In this document: positions 55,198-63,369 of the stretch, in pieces
Numbering within the stretch: position 1 is the first letter of the stretch
How the letters are laid out: each line of letters starts with the position of its first letter
NCBI GenBank assembly: GCA_934636105.1
Contig: CAKTZR010000005.1
Span: 92,172 to 156,171, forward strand
Direction of reading: 5' to 3'
DNA from: an uncultured Clostridia bacterium
GTDB lineage: Bacteria; Bacillota; Clostridia; Christensenellales; Aristaeellaceae
Length of the DNA stretch: 64,000 nucleotides
Notes under the pieces: model-generated
Seen by the model: the letters and a program-made list of their open reading frames with translations, nothing else
The model's database searches: none
Told to the model about the DNA's origin: nothing
Translations under genes and position numbers: made by a program

Positions 55198-55836
55198 ATC
55201 CATCATCCATTTGACGCCCTTCGCCACGCGCCGTTCCGGCTCCCGAAAGTGGTTGCCCGCGTTCCATTCCAGCGTGCAGTCCGTCTTTCGCGCTTGCAGC
55301 CGTGCATACAGCGCGCGTATCTCGTTTCCGACAGCCGCCATCGCGCGGTTTTTTGTTTGTTCTTCGCGGTCGCCAAGGCTCAAATACACATGCCCGGCGC
55401 GAATCGGGTGCGCCTGCTCATAATCGCCATAGGCCGGAAACCAGACTGACGGCGAAACGCCCGCAACAGCATCAAATCGCGCGCTTTGACTGCCCGCCCA
55501 GAGCGCAAACAGCCCCGCAAGCGAATAGCCGCACAACGCGATTTTCGTCTGTGCCGCAAGATGATACGCCGCAAACAGTTCGGGAATCAGCGCATTTTGG
55601 AGATAAGCGAGCGTTTCTTCCGCACATCCGGCAAAGCCATGTTTGCCGAAGACAGGCGGTGCGGGCCACGGCGAAAGCGCGTCGTTCCAATCCTCCACCG
55701 CGAACGCAGCCCAAAGCGGCAGAGCGCCGTCCATGCCCTGCAGCGCCCTGATTTCGTCCTCCAGCCGTTCCAGCTCCCGCGCGTCCATCGCCTGAATCAC
55801 GAGCAGGCCGCTGTCCGGGTTTCCACAGACCTTCAC
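55189..55836 (-). CDS. Alpha/beta-hydrolase fold esterase
   Basis: A 215-residue member of the putative-esterase (COG2819/Fes-like) group. It has a nucleophile elbow in KIALCGYSLAGLFALWAGSQ (Ser about 106), VAGVSPSVWFPAYG after it, an acidic-residue loop in HVYLSLGDREEQTKNRAMAA, and a C-terminal His in EWNAGNHFREPERRVAKGV. No signal peptide, so cytosolic. Its ATG overlaps the stop of the FAD oxidoreductase gene (ATGA). Substrate unknown. Confidence 0.85.
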   Translation of the reverse strand: MKVCGNPDSGLLVIQAMDARELERLEDEIRALQGMDGALPLWAAFAVEDWNDALSPWPAPPVFGKHGFAGCAEETLAYLQNALIPELFAAYHLAAQTKIALCGYSLAGLFALWAGSQSARFDAVAGVSPSVWFPAYGDYEQAHPIRAGHVYLSLGDREEQTKNRAMAAVGNEIRALYARLQARKTDCTLEWNAGNHFREPERRVAKGVKWMMDSL

Positions 55837-57233
55837 GCTTCGTTTTCCGCCAGCTTGCGGCCCATCAGCACGCCCATCGCGGAGGCCATCATCAGGCCGC
55901 GCGTCCAGCCGGAGGAATCGCCGAGACAGTGCAGGCCGCGGACGTTGGTGTTCAGCTCCTCATCCATCTTGACGCGGTTGGAATAGAACTTGAGTTCCGG
56001 CGAATACAGCAGCGTTTCGGAGGACGCGAAGCCCGGCACGACGATATCCGCCGCCTGAATGAAGTTGATGATGTTGGTCATCGCGCGATACGGCATGGCG
56101 GCGGTGATATCGCCCGCAACCGCGTCCGGCAGGGTCGGGCGGACGTTGCTCTGTGCCAGCTCCTTCTGCCAGGTGCGCTTGCCGTCGAGGATATCGCCGA
56201 AGCGCTGCACGAGAATGTGACCGTTGGCGAGCATGTTGGTCAATTCGCCGACCTTCTGCGCGTAAGCGATCGGCTGATTGAACGGGATGGAGAAATTATG
56301 GCTGCACAGCACGGAGACATTGGTGTTGTCGCTCTTGAGGTCTTTATAGCTGTGGCCGTTGACGACGGCGAGATCGTTATCATAGTTTTCCTGGCTGACG
56401 AAGCCGCCGGGATTCTGGCAGAAGGTGCGCACCTTGTTCTTGAACGGGCGCGGATAGCCGATGAGCTTGCTCTCGTAGAGCACGCGGTTGACTTCTTCCA
56501 TGACCTCGTTGCGGCACTCGACGCGCACGCCGATATCGACCGTGCCGGGCTGATGGGCGATGCCGTGCTCGGCGCAGAGCTTTTCCAGCCAGTCCGCGCC
56601 GCGGCGGCCCGTCGCCACGACGGTGTGCTTGGCACGGATTTCCTGCGTCTGGTCGCCCTTGCGCAGGGAAACGCCGAGGCAGGTTTCGCCGTCCATCAGC
56701 AGTTCTTCGCACTCCCAGCCGAAGATCAGCTCCACGTCGTTGTCGCGCAGATAGTTTTCCAGCGCGAGATAAAGCGTCTGCGCCTTTTCCGTGCCGAGGT
56801 GGCGGATCGGGCAATCGACCAGTTTCAGGCCTGCCTGAATCGCGCGGCGGCGGATTTCGCGCACTTCCTCGGTGTTGCCCACGCCCTCGATGTGGCTGTC
56901 TGCGCCGAACTCGAGGTAGATGCCATCGGTGTAATCGATCAAATCCTGCGCGTTCTGCTCACCGATGAGCGTCGGGAAATCGCCGCCGACCTCATGGGAG
57001 AGGGAAAGCTTGCCATCCGAAAACGCGCCCGCGCCGGAAAAGCCGGTGGTGATGTGGCAGTATGGGCGGCAGTTGACGCAGTGCTTGGTGGCGGTCTTCG
57101 GACAGCGGCGCTTTTCAATCGGCTGGCCCTTTTCCACGATGGTGATATGCTGCTTGCTGCCCCTGCGAATCATTTCAATCGCGGTGAAGATGCCCGCCGG
57201 GCCTGCGCCGACGATGACGATATCGGTATTCAT
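55833..57233 (-). CDS. FAD-dependent oxidoreductase (COG2509-like)
   Basis: A 466-residue flavoprotein. FAD binding: DIVIVGAGPAGIFTAIEMIR (GxGxxG, residues 4-23). A cysteine-rich segment CPKTATKHCVNCRPYCHITTG (about 44-63, split here at 20) follows, with TTGFSGAGAFSDGKLSL and HTVVATGRRGADWL. The C-terminus GLHCLGDSSGWTRGLMMASA is the second FAD-contacting motif. This matches uncharacterised FAD-dependent dehydrogenases common in Clostridia. SD AGGAGG. Together with the downstream esterase and upstream secreted protein and tex it forms a minus-strand run. Confidence 0.88.
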   Translation of the reverse strand: MNTDIVIVGAGPAGIFTAIEMIRRGSKQHITIVEKGQPIEKRRCPKTATKHCVNCRPYCHITTGFSGAGAFSDGKLSLSHEVGGDFPTLIGEQNAQDLIDYTDGIYLEFGADSHIEGVGNTEEVREIRRRAIQAGLKLVDCPIRHLGTEKAQTLYLALENYLRDNDVELIFGWECEELLMDGETCLGVSLRKGDQTQEIRAKHTVVATGRRGADWLEKLCAEHGIAHQPGTVDIGVRVECRNEVMEEVNRVLYESKLIGYPRPFKNKVRTFCQNPGGFVSQENYDNDLAVVNGHSYKDLKSDNTNVSVLCSHNFSIPFNQPIAYAQKVGELTNMLANGHILVQRFGDILDGKRTWQKELAQSNVRPTLPDAVAGDITAAMPYRAMTNIINFIQAADIVVPGFASSETLLYSPELKFYSNRVKMDEELNTNVRGLHCLGDSSGWTRGLMMASAMGVLMGRKLAENEA

Positions 57234-57269
57234 GTGTTTTCCTCCTGTTCCCTGAAGCGGGATTGATCG

Positions 57270-59129
57270 CTATCTTTGAAAGGTTGCTTCCTTGGTTTCC
57301 AGATTGACGCGAATGACCGCGGTGATGTTCTGCCCATTATCGCGGTCTGTTCCACAGATGTAGGCGTTTCCGGATGCGTCGAGCGTCAGCCGTGCCTCCT
57401 CAATGCCCAGCCCAATCGGAACAAAGACATCATAACTGCCGTCCGGCGTTTGAATATCGCATACGCCGCCATCCGTATATTCGCTGCGCGCGGTGAGCAG
57501 CAGCACGCCCCTTTGGGGATCATAGGCCATGTCGCGCACGCAGCCGATCGTCTGATCCCTTGCCTTGGTTTCCACGGGGACGATCTGACGCAGAACGCCC
57601 TCGCGCCCGATGATCGCCATGGTGGCGGCCTGCTCCTTGACGACGCTTTCCCCGGTGAGGTAGCGCCCGCCGAGCGCATAACTGCCATCCGGAAGCTCCA
57701 TCGCGCAGAACCATTCCAGCCTGTCCGCCGCCGTATGAATCATGGTGCGCACATGCCAGATTTCGTTGCCCTGCTCGTCCTCCAGCGTCACGACCGCGCC
57801 GCCCGGCTCCTCTTTCCAAGACAATGTGCCGCCGGAAACCGCCTGCCGGTTCGCTTCGCGCGGCTCTGGCGCAGTTGTCTCTCGCGCTTCGCCGTTTGCA
57901 TCGACAGATACGCCAACCCGCTGGCCGTCGCCCCGTTCGAGCAGAATCAGCACGCCGTTTTCCTGCGGCCACGCGTCCTTGAGCACGCAATCAAACGCGT
58001 GATAGAGCGCTTTGTCATATTCGTCGTCCGGCACTTCGATTCCTTCACCCGGCACAAAGACGATTTCCGCGCGATTGCCGCCGAAATCCTCCGCATCCAT
58101 CGCCATCGCCGTGCCGTCGCCCATGGGCGCAATATCCATCATCGCCAGCACATACTCCCGCAAATACGCAATCCTCTTTTTGCCCAGCAGATTGCCGTCC
58201 TCATCAAAATAATACAGCTGATCGGCCACGGCACAGGCGAATCCCTCCGGCGTTAAGGCCAGCCCCTCCGGCAGATCGTCCGTTTCCACGGTGAACATCG
58301 TCTCGCCCAGCGCATTGACCCTCGCCAAAAAGCCGCCGACATTCACCTTCTGCCCGCCGAGAATGACCGAGCCATCCTCAAGCGGCAGCAGCATCGTTCC
58401 GCAGTCGGATGCAACGCCCTCGACCTCCAGCTTCTGCGGCACGTCGTCCGTGCCCGGCTTCACAATCAGAACGCCTGCTTCCTCCCGGTCGCAGTAGCCC
58501 AGCGCCACACATCCGCTCCCGTCCGCGCATGGCTCGATTCGGCTGTTCGGCCCATCCACAAAGCTCAGGCCGCGCGCAATCTGCCCGTCCATATCCATAT
58601 CGGCCAGACAGATGGTGCCGTCCCCATGCTCGACACACAGAGCCAGATGCGGCAGGCCGCCCCGGTCATAAGCAATCCCGCTGACGCCCTGGCCGCCGTG
58701 CGCGCAGGCCGCTTCGACCTCCGGCACTTCCATCCGGCGGACGAGTTTTCCCTGCCCGTTGATGACCAGCCACTCCGACTTTGGGACATCCCAGCCCCAC
58801 AGAATGGCGGAAATCAGCCCGTTTTCATGGACATACACGCCGCCCATCTGATTGCGCCCGTTTTTCGCCGTGCAGAAGCTCCAAAGCGGATTGCCCTCGC
58901 CATCCAGACGGAGCATCCACCCCGCCTGATTGTAGCGCGTGCGCATCTCCAAATCGCCGTCGCTTGAGGAGGTTCGGCCGACGGCAATCAGTCCGTCTTC
59001 GTATGCCGCCAATTCATCCAGACGGTCGCTGCCGCTTCCGCCGTAGCCGCGCGTCCATTCTTCCGCCGCCGCGGAAGCGGACAGCAGCAGCATCGCCGCC
59101 GCCAGCGCCGCGAACACCCTCCTGCGCAT
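57270..59129 (-). CDS. Secreted repeat protein, beta-propeller-like
   Basis: A 619-residue exported protein with signal peptide (1-22, SAAA/EE). The mature part starts WTRGYGGSGSDRLDELAAYE, GLIAVGRTSSSDGDL, the typical opening of T9SS/PQQ-like delta-60 repeat propellers, and has recurrent blades of the form GG/DG-x-x-x-L-G-x-L (WMLRLDGEGNPLWSFCTAKN, LARVNALGETMFTVETDD, YYFDEDGNLLGKKRIAYL). It contains no catalytic motif. Probably an extracellular binding or structural protein. It starts 2 bp after the tex stop. Confidence 0.75.
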   Translation of the reverse strand: MRRRVFAALAAAMLLLSASAAAEEWTRGYGGSGSDRLDELAAYEDGLIAVGRTSSSDGDLEMRTRYNQAGWMLRLDGEGNPLWSFCTAKNGRNQMGGVYVHENGLISAILWGWDVPKSEWLVINGQGKLVRRMEVPEVEAACAHGGQGVSGIAYDRGGLPHLALCVEHGDGTICLADMDMDGQIARGLSFVDGPNSRIEPCADGSGCVALGYCDREEAGVLIVKPGTDDVPQKLEVEGVASDCGTMLLPLEDGSVILGGQKVNVGGFLARVNALGETMFTVETDDLPEGLALTPEGFACAVADQLYYFDEDGNLLGKKRIAYLREYVLAMMDIAPMGDGTAMAMDAEDFGGNRAEIVFVPGEGIEVPDDEYDKALYHAFDCVLKDAWPQENGVLILLERGDGQRVGVSVDANGEARETTAPEPREANRQAVSGGTLSWKEEPGGAVVTLEDEQGNEIWHVRTMIHTAADRLEWFCAMELPDGSYALGGRYLTGESVVKEQAATMAIIGREGVLRQIVPVETKARDQTIGCVRDMAYDPQRGVLLLTARSEYTDGGVCDIQTPDGSYDVFVPIGLGIEEARLTLDASGNAYICGTDRDNGQNITAVIRVNLETKEATFQR

Positions 59130-59130
59130 G

Positions 59131-61278
59131 TCAGGCTCTCCCCTTCACCATGCTGAGCGCAATGCGCTGTTTTTTTACATCCACATCGACAACCCAGACC
59201 GTCACCACGTCGCCGACATGCACAACCTCGCTCGGATGACGGATGAACTTATCCGCCATCCGGGAGATATGCACCAAGCCGTCCTGATGCACGCCGATAT
59301 CCACAAACGCGCCGAAATCGATGACGTTGCGCACCGTACCTGTCAACTCCATGCCGGGCTTCAAATCCTCCATGCTGAGCACATCCGTGCGCAGGACGGG
59401 CGCGGGCAGCTCGTCGCGCGGGTCGCGCCCCGGCTTCTCCAATTCGGATGCGATATCCCGCAGGGTCATTTCACCCACGCCCAGCTCGTCCGCCAGCTTC
59501 TCCATGCCCGCCTGCTCGGCCTTCGCCAGAATGCCGACAACGCCGCCGCGCTTCAAAGCCTGCGGCGCATAGCTGAGCTTCTCCATCAGCGCTTTCGCCG
59601 CGGCATAGCTCTCCGGATGAACCGCCGTCGCATCCAGCGGGTTGCTGCCGTGAACGCGCAGGAAGCCCGCGCACTGCTCAAACGCCTTCGGCCCCAGCTT
59701 CGGCACCTTTTTGAGCTGGGCCCGCGATGCAATGCCGTTTTCATCGCGATAGGCGACGATGTTGTTCGCCAGCGCTTCGCCGATGCCCGCCACATGCGTC
59801 AGCAGCGACGCGGAGGCCGTCTCCACATCCACGCCGACGCTCGACACGCAGCTCTCCACCACACCGGAGAGCGCGTTTTCCAGCTCCGCCTGCTTGAGAT
59901 CGTGCTGATACTGCCCCACGCCGATGGCCTTCGGATCGATTTTCACCAGCTCGGCCAGCGGGTCCTGCATGCGCCGCGCGATGGAAACCGCGCTTCGAAG
60001 CGAAACGTCATATTCCGGAAATTCCTTCGCCGCCAGCTTGGAAGCCGAGTAGACGCTCGCGCCCGCTTCACTGACGATGACATAAGCCACGCCCGGCGCT
60101 TCCGGCAGCAGGGACGCAATGAACTGCTCGCTCTCGCGGGAGGCCGTGCCGTTGCCGATGGCAATCGCCGTGACTTTGTGGCGGCGAATCATGCCCAAAA
60201 TCTGTGCCTTCGCTTTAGGCTTCTGCGCTTCGTGGTTCGGCAGGGTAAAATAGCCCACGCCCGTTTCCAAAACCTTGCCCGTTTCATCCACAACGGCCAG
60301 CTTGCAGCCCGTGCGGAAGCCCGGATCGACGCCAAGCGTCACCTTGCCGCGAATCGGCGGCTGCATGAGCAGCTGATGCAGGTTGTCGCCGAAGACGCGG
60401 ATCGCGCCCTCGTTCGCCTTATCCGTCAATTCGCTGCGGATCTCGCGCTCCAGGGACGGGCTGATGAGCCGACCCCACGCGTCCTTCGCCGCCGCGCGCA
60501 CCACGTCGCAGCATGCGCTGCCCGGACGAATCACCGCGCGGCAGATGATTTGCAGCGCCTGCTCGTCGTCGCATTCCACCGTAACCTTGAGCCATTCCTC
60601 GCGTTCGCCGCGGTTGATCGCCAGAATGCGGTGTCCCGCCGCGCGCAGCACCGGCTCGCGGTAATCCGCATATTGCGCATAGACGCTCTCGCCCTCCTTC
60701 GCCGCAACCGAACGCAGCACGCCCGTCCGGCGATAAAGCGCGCGAAGACTGGCGCGGATCGCCGCATCGTCGCTGATCTGCTCGGCCAAAATATCCTGCG
60801 CCAGCTGAACGGCGGTCTGCGCGTCGGGCACGCCTTTTTCCTCGTCGATGTACGCCTGCGCCAGCTTGAGCGGATCGTCGCCGCGCCGCTGGGCAAAAAT
60901 CAAATCCGCCAGCGGCTGCACGCCCTTCTCCTTCGCAATCATCGCGCGGGTGCGGCGTTTCTGCTTATACGGGCGATAGATATCCTCCAATTCGGAGAGC
61001 GTCGCCGCTGCGGAGAGCTTCTTTTCCAGCTCTGCGGTCATCTTCCCCTGCTCGGTGATCGAAGAAGCGATCTGCTCCCTGCGCTTATCCAGCCCGCGCA
61101 GATACTCCAGCCGCTCGCTGATCTCTCGGAGCTTCTGGTCATCCATCGCGCCGGTCATTTCCTTGCGATACCGGGCGATGAAGGGGATCGTGTTGCCCTC
61201 GTCGATCAGCGAAACGATCTTGCCGATGATCGCGGGCGCAGTTTGAAATTCACTTGATAAAACGGCCTGTATATCCAT
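59131..61278 (-). CDS. tex: Tex family RNA-binding transcriptional accessory protein
   Basis: A 715-residue Tex protein, normal length. N-terminal helical domain (PFIARYRKEMTGAMDDQKLR), RuvC-like YqgF domain (KVTLGVDPGFRTGCKLAVVD, about 318-337), helix-hairpin-helix region (IGEALANNIVAYRDENG, FLRVHGSNPLDATAVHPESY) and a C-terminal S1 domain (GMELTGTVRNVIDFGAFVDIG, HISRMADKFIRHPSEVV). It binds nucleic acid and affects gene expression; the exact role varies. SD GAAAGGAAC. Confidence 0.96.
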   Translation of the reverse strand: MDIQAVLSSEFQTAPAIIGKIVSLIDEGNTIPFIARYRKEMTGAMDDQKLREISERLEYLRGLDKRREQIASSITEQGKMTAELEKKLSAAATLSELEDIYRPYKQKRRTRAMIAKEKGVQPLADLIFAQRRGDDPLKLAQAYIDEEKGVPDAQTAVQLAQDILAEQISDDAAIRASLRALYRRTGVLRSVAAKEGESVYAQYADYREPVLRAAGHRILAINRGEREEWLKVTVECDDEQALQIICRAVIRPGSACCDVVRAAAKDAWGRLISPSLEREIRSELTDKANEGAIRVFGDNLHQLLMQPPIRGKVTLGVDPGFRTGCKLAVVDETGKVLETGVGYFTLPNHEAQKPKAKAQILGMIRRHKVTAIAIGNGTASRESEQFIASLLPEAPGVAYVIVSEAGASVYSASKLAAKEFPEYDVSLRSAVSIARRMQDPLAELVKIDPKAIGVGQYQHDLKQAELENALSGVVESCVSSVGVDVETASASLLTHVAGIGEALANNIVAYRDENGIASRAQLKKVPKLGPKAFEQCAGFLRVHGSNPLDATAVHPESYAAAKALMEKLSYAPQALKRGGVVGILAKAEQAGMEKLADELGVGEMTLRDIASELEKPGRDPRDELPAPVLRTDVLSMEDLKPGMELTGTVRNVIDFGAFVDIGVHQDGLVHISRMADKFIRHPSEVVHVGDVVTVWVVDVDVKKQRIALSMVKGRA

Positions 61279-61328
61279 GCGTGGGATGTTCCTTTCCTCG
61301 CTTGTTGTTTTTGAACGACACTGTTTTG

Positions 61329-61358
61329 ATTATACCTCTTGTTGACGTTTCCCATCAA
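61329..61358 (-). promoter_or_regulatory. Promoter of the tex operon
   Basis: Minus strand: TTGATG (61358-61353), 18-bp spacer, TATAAT (61334-61329), 50 bp before tex. Confidence 0.75.
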
Positions 61359-61370
61359 GCCCAAAAACAC

Positions 61371-61401
61371 AAAAGCGCCAGGCGCTTTCGCGCCCGGCGT
61401 A
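61371..61401 (-). terminator. Intrinsic terminator after hsp20
   Basis: Minus strand: CGCCGGGCGC-GAAA-GCGCCTGGCG (one mismatch) followed by CTTTTGTGTTTTT, about 40 bp after the hsp20 stop. Confidence 0.75.
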
Positions 61402-61440
61402 ACGTTTGCATATTCCCCCGCCGTCTTTGGCAGCCCAAGC

Positions 61441-61854
61441 TTACTGAATGTCGATGTAGTGGCTTTCCTCAACCTTCGGCTGCTCGACCTTCTTCGGCAC
61501 GTTCAGCTTCAACACACCGTCCTCGTAAGCCGCAGCCACATCTTCCTTCTTCACATGGTCGCCCACGTAGAAGGTGCGCTGGCAGGTGCCCATGAAGCGT
61601 TCGCTGCGGATCACGCGGCCCTTCTTATCGGTCTCCTCGTCGTCAGTCTTGCGCTCGGCCTTGATGGTCAGGTATCCATCCTTCAATTCGGCCTTAATGT
61701 CGCCCTTCTTGAAGCCGGCCATATCAATATCCAGCTCGTAGTGGTCGTCATATTCCTTCACATCACAGTTCATCAGGCCCTTGGCACTCTGATTCGCAGT
61801 CGGCATATCGAACATATCATCAAACATATCGGAAAAAACGTTGCTGAACAGCAT
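61441..61854 (-). CDS. Hsp20/alpha-crystallin family small heat-shock protein
   Basis: A 137-residue small heat-shock protein. A short N-terminal arm (MLFSNVFSDMFDDMFDMPTA) is followed by the alpha-crystallin domain (about 35-125: MNCDVKEYDDHYELDIDMAG, FKKGDIKAELKDGYLTIKAE, and the conserved AAYEDGVLKLNVPKK) and a short tail. It is an ATP-independent holdase. ATG 61854 follows GGAGGGA; the longer open frame is not real. A consensus promoter and CIRCE operator lie upstream, so control by HrcA is expected. Confidence 0.95.
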   Translation of the reverse strand: MLFSNVFSDMFDDMFDMPTANQSAKGLMNCDVKEYDDHYELDIDMAGFKKGDIKAELKDGYLTIKAERKTDDEETDKKGRVIRSERFMGTCQRTFYVGDHVKKEDVAAAYEDGVLKLNVPKKVEQPKVEESHYIDIQ

Positions 61855-61976
61855 AACAATCCCTCCATTGAAATTCATTCTTTTATGATGCTCGCGGAAG
61901 GTTTTCGTCCCGGCGCGCCGCCCGGACATCCATCCGTCGGCTGCTCCCTTTGGGCTTCCTTCCGTTTGCGTGAAGT

Positions 61977-62005
61977 ATTATAGCACTGCTTGTTAGCACT
62001 GTCAA
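61977..62005 (-). promoter_or_regulatory. Consensus promoter of hsp20
   Basis: Minus strand: TTGACA (62005-62000), 17-bp spacer, TATAAT (61982-61977). Both boxes match the sigma-A consensus perfectly. The -35 overlaps the CIRCE element. Confidence 0.93.
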
Positions 62006-62019
62006 TAGACGAGTGCTAA
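61993..62019. promoter_or_regulatory. CIRCE operator (HrcA site)
   Basis: TTAGCACTG-N9-GAGTGCTAA matches the CIRCE consensus TTAGCACTC-N9-GAGTGCTAA with one mismatch and exact spacing. A further half-site TAGCACTGC is at 61981-61989, between the -10 and the CIRCE. Confidence 0.93.
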
Positions 62020-62330
62020 CTTTTTCTTAAAAAATAAGATTCAATTTGCGAGCATGTCTGTTTTCGCTTGATATTACTTGATTTTTTGCTCATAAATAAT
62101 TTTGACTTTTTTTGATTTTTCTCTGGATTTTCACCTTTCAGAGGAAATTATGCCGCATTCAACCCCGTTGGTGTGGGCGCAGTCCGGCCAAGTTCCTTGG
62201 GTCAATCAGCCGAACAGCCTTGAACTTATGCTTTTCATAAGAAAAAACTTAAAAATATGCGAAAAATAAAAAGTATTCTGTCCGGAAGGATACCGGGTCC
62301 GCCATGCCGCCGCTTTGGGCATTTTACTTA
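62020..62330. other. AT-rich intergenic region, no gene seen
   Basis: The composition drops well below that of the rest of the window (AAAAATAAGA, TTTTTGATTTTT). It holds short dyads (for example AACTTATG-CTTTTC-ATAAG at 62223-62243) but no open frame with an SD, no tRNA and no conserved motif. It marks the left border of a polysaccharide locus. Confidence 0.5.
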
Positions 62331-62359
62331 TTGCAAAACCTAGAATACTATGATAGAAT
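62331..62359 (+). promoter_or_regulatory. Promoter of the glycosyltransferase gene
   Basis: TTGCAA (62331-62336), 17-bp spacer, TAGAAT (62354-62359), about 78 bp before the chosen ATG. Confidence 0.65.
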
Positions 62360-62436
62360 AACTGAGACTACGAGAAGAAATGCAGCATCCTATTTATTGT
62401 GTGTTTTTCGGAAAACAAAACGGAGGTTGGCGCGGA

Positions 62437-63351
62437 ATGCCACAAAGCGAACCCAAAAACAGCGTTATGGCGGTGGTCGTTACCTTCAACCGTCTGGAAT
62501 TGCTGAAGCAATGTGTGGAGGCCCTTCGGGCGCAGACTGCCCCCTGCCATATCCTGATTGTGGACAATGCCAGCACAGACGGCACGGGTCAATGGGCGGC
62601 GTCCCAAGCGGGGCTTTCCTACCGCAGCACCGGCAGCAACCTGGGCGGCGCGGGGGGCTTCAACCGGGGCATGTGCTGGGCGGCGGAAGCCGGATATGAC
62701 TATGTGTGGATCATGGACGACGACACCCTGCCCAAGCCCGACGCTTTGGAAAAGCTGCTGGAAGCCGATCGGGTTTTGAAAGGAAACTACGGCTGGCTTT
62801 CCAGCGTAGCCCTGTGGACCGACGGCAGCGAATGCAAAATGAATCGGCAGAAGCTGAAAAAGAGCTATTACGATTACAGTCCGCTTTTGAAATACGGTCT
62901 GGTTCAGGCGGAGCAGGCCACGTTCGTTTCCCTTTTTCTCCGCCGGGAGACGATCCTGCGGGTGGGACTGCCGATTCAGGAATTTTTCATCTGGGGTGAT
63001 GACATCGAGTTCACCCGGAGAATCGCCGTAAGAGAGGGGACGCCCTGCTTTGTCGCGGGCGGCAGTCAGGTGGTTCATGCCACAAAAAACAACGAAGGCT
63101 CCAACATTGCCCTGGATGACCCGGAGCGGATCGGTCGGTATTTTTACGCTTTCCGAAACGAAGCGTATCTGTATCGGCAGGAGGGAGCCAAAGGGCGGCT
63201 GTTCTGCTTTGCAAAGCGGTGCAGGGACTTTTTGAGGATTGTGCGGTACGGACGGCCGCTGGGGCCAAGGCTTGGGGTTCTTCTGCGTGGGATGTGGGCC
63301 GGGATGTTTTTTCGGCCGAGTGTAGAGAAAATACTTTCTGAGACAATATAA
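62437..63351 (+). CDS. GT2 family glycosyltransferase (GlfT-like)
   Basis: A 304-residue GT-A-fold glycosyltransferase. N-terminal nucleotide-sugar site MAVVVTFNRLELLKQCVEAL and HILIVDNASTDGTGQWAAS (about 34-67), then the NLGGAGGFNRGMCWA segment and the DxD-type YDYVWIMDDDTLPKPDALEK (about 88-107), and FFIWGDDIEFTRR with the catalytic acid. The GGAGGFxxG pattern is typical of galactofuranosyl/rhamnosyl transferases for surface glycans. ATG 62437 follows GGAGG at ten bases; an upstream in-frame ATG (62380) lacks an SD. Confidence 0.92.
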   Translation: MPQSEPKNSVMAVVVTFNRLELLKQCVEALRAQTAPCHILIVDNASTDGTGQWAASQAGLSYRSTGSNLGGAGGFNRGMCWAAEAGYDYVWIMDDDTLPKPDALEKLLEADRVLKGNYGWLSSVALWTDGSECKMNRQKLKKSYYDYSPLLKYGLVQAEQATFVSLFLRRETILRVGLPIQEFFIWGDDIEFTRRIAVREGTPCFVAGGSQVVHATKNNEGSNIALDDPERIGRYFYAFRNEAYLYRQEGAKGRLFCFAKRCRDFLRIVRYGRPLGPRLGVLLRGMWAGMFFRPSVEKILSETI

Positions 63352-63369
63352 TCATGCGCATATGGATGG

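Noticed and set aside
59128..61257. 709-codon plus-strand frame opposite tex
   Set aside because: Arg/His/Ala-rich antisense shadow of a conserved gene.
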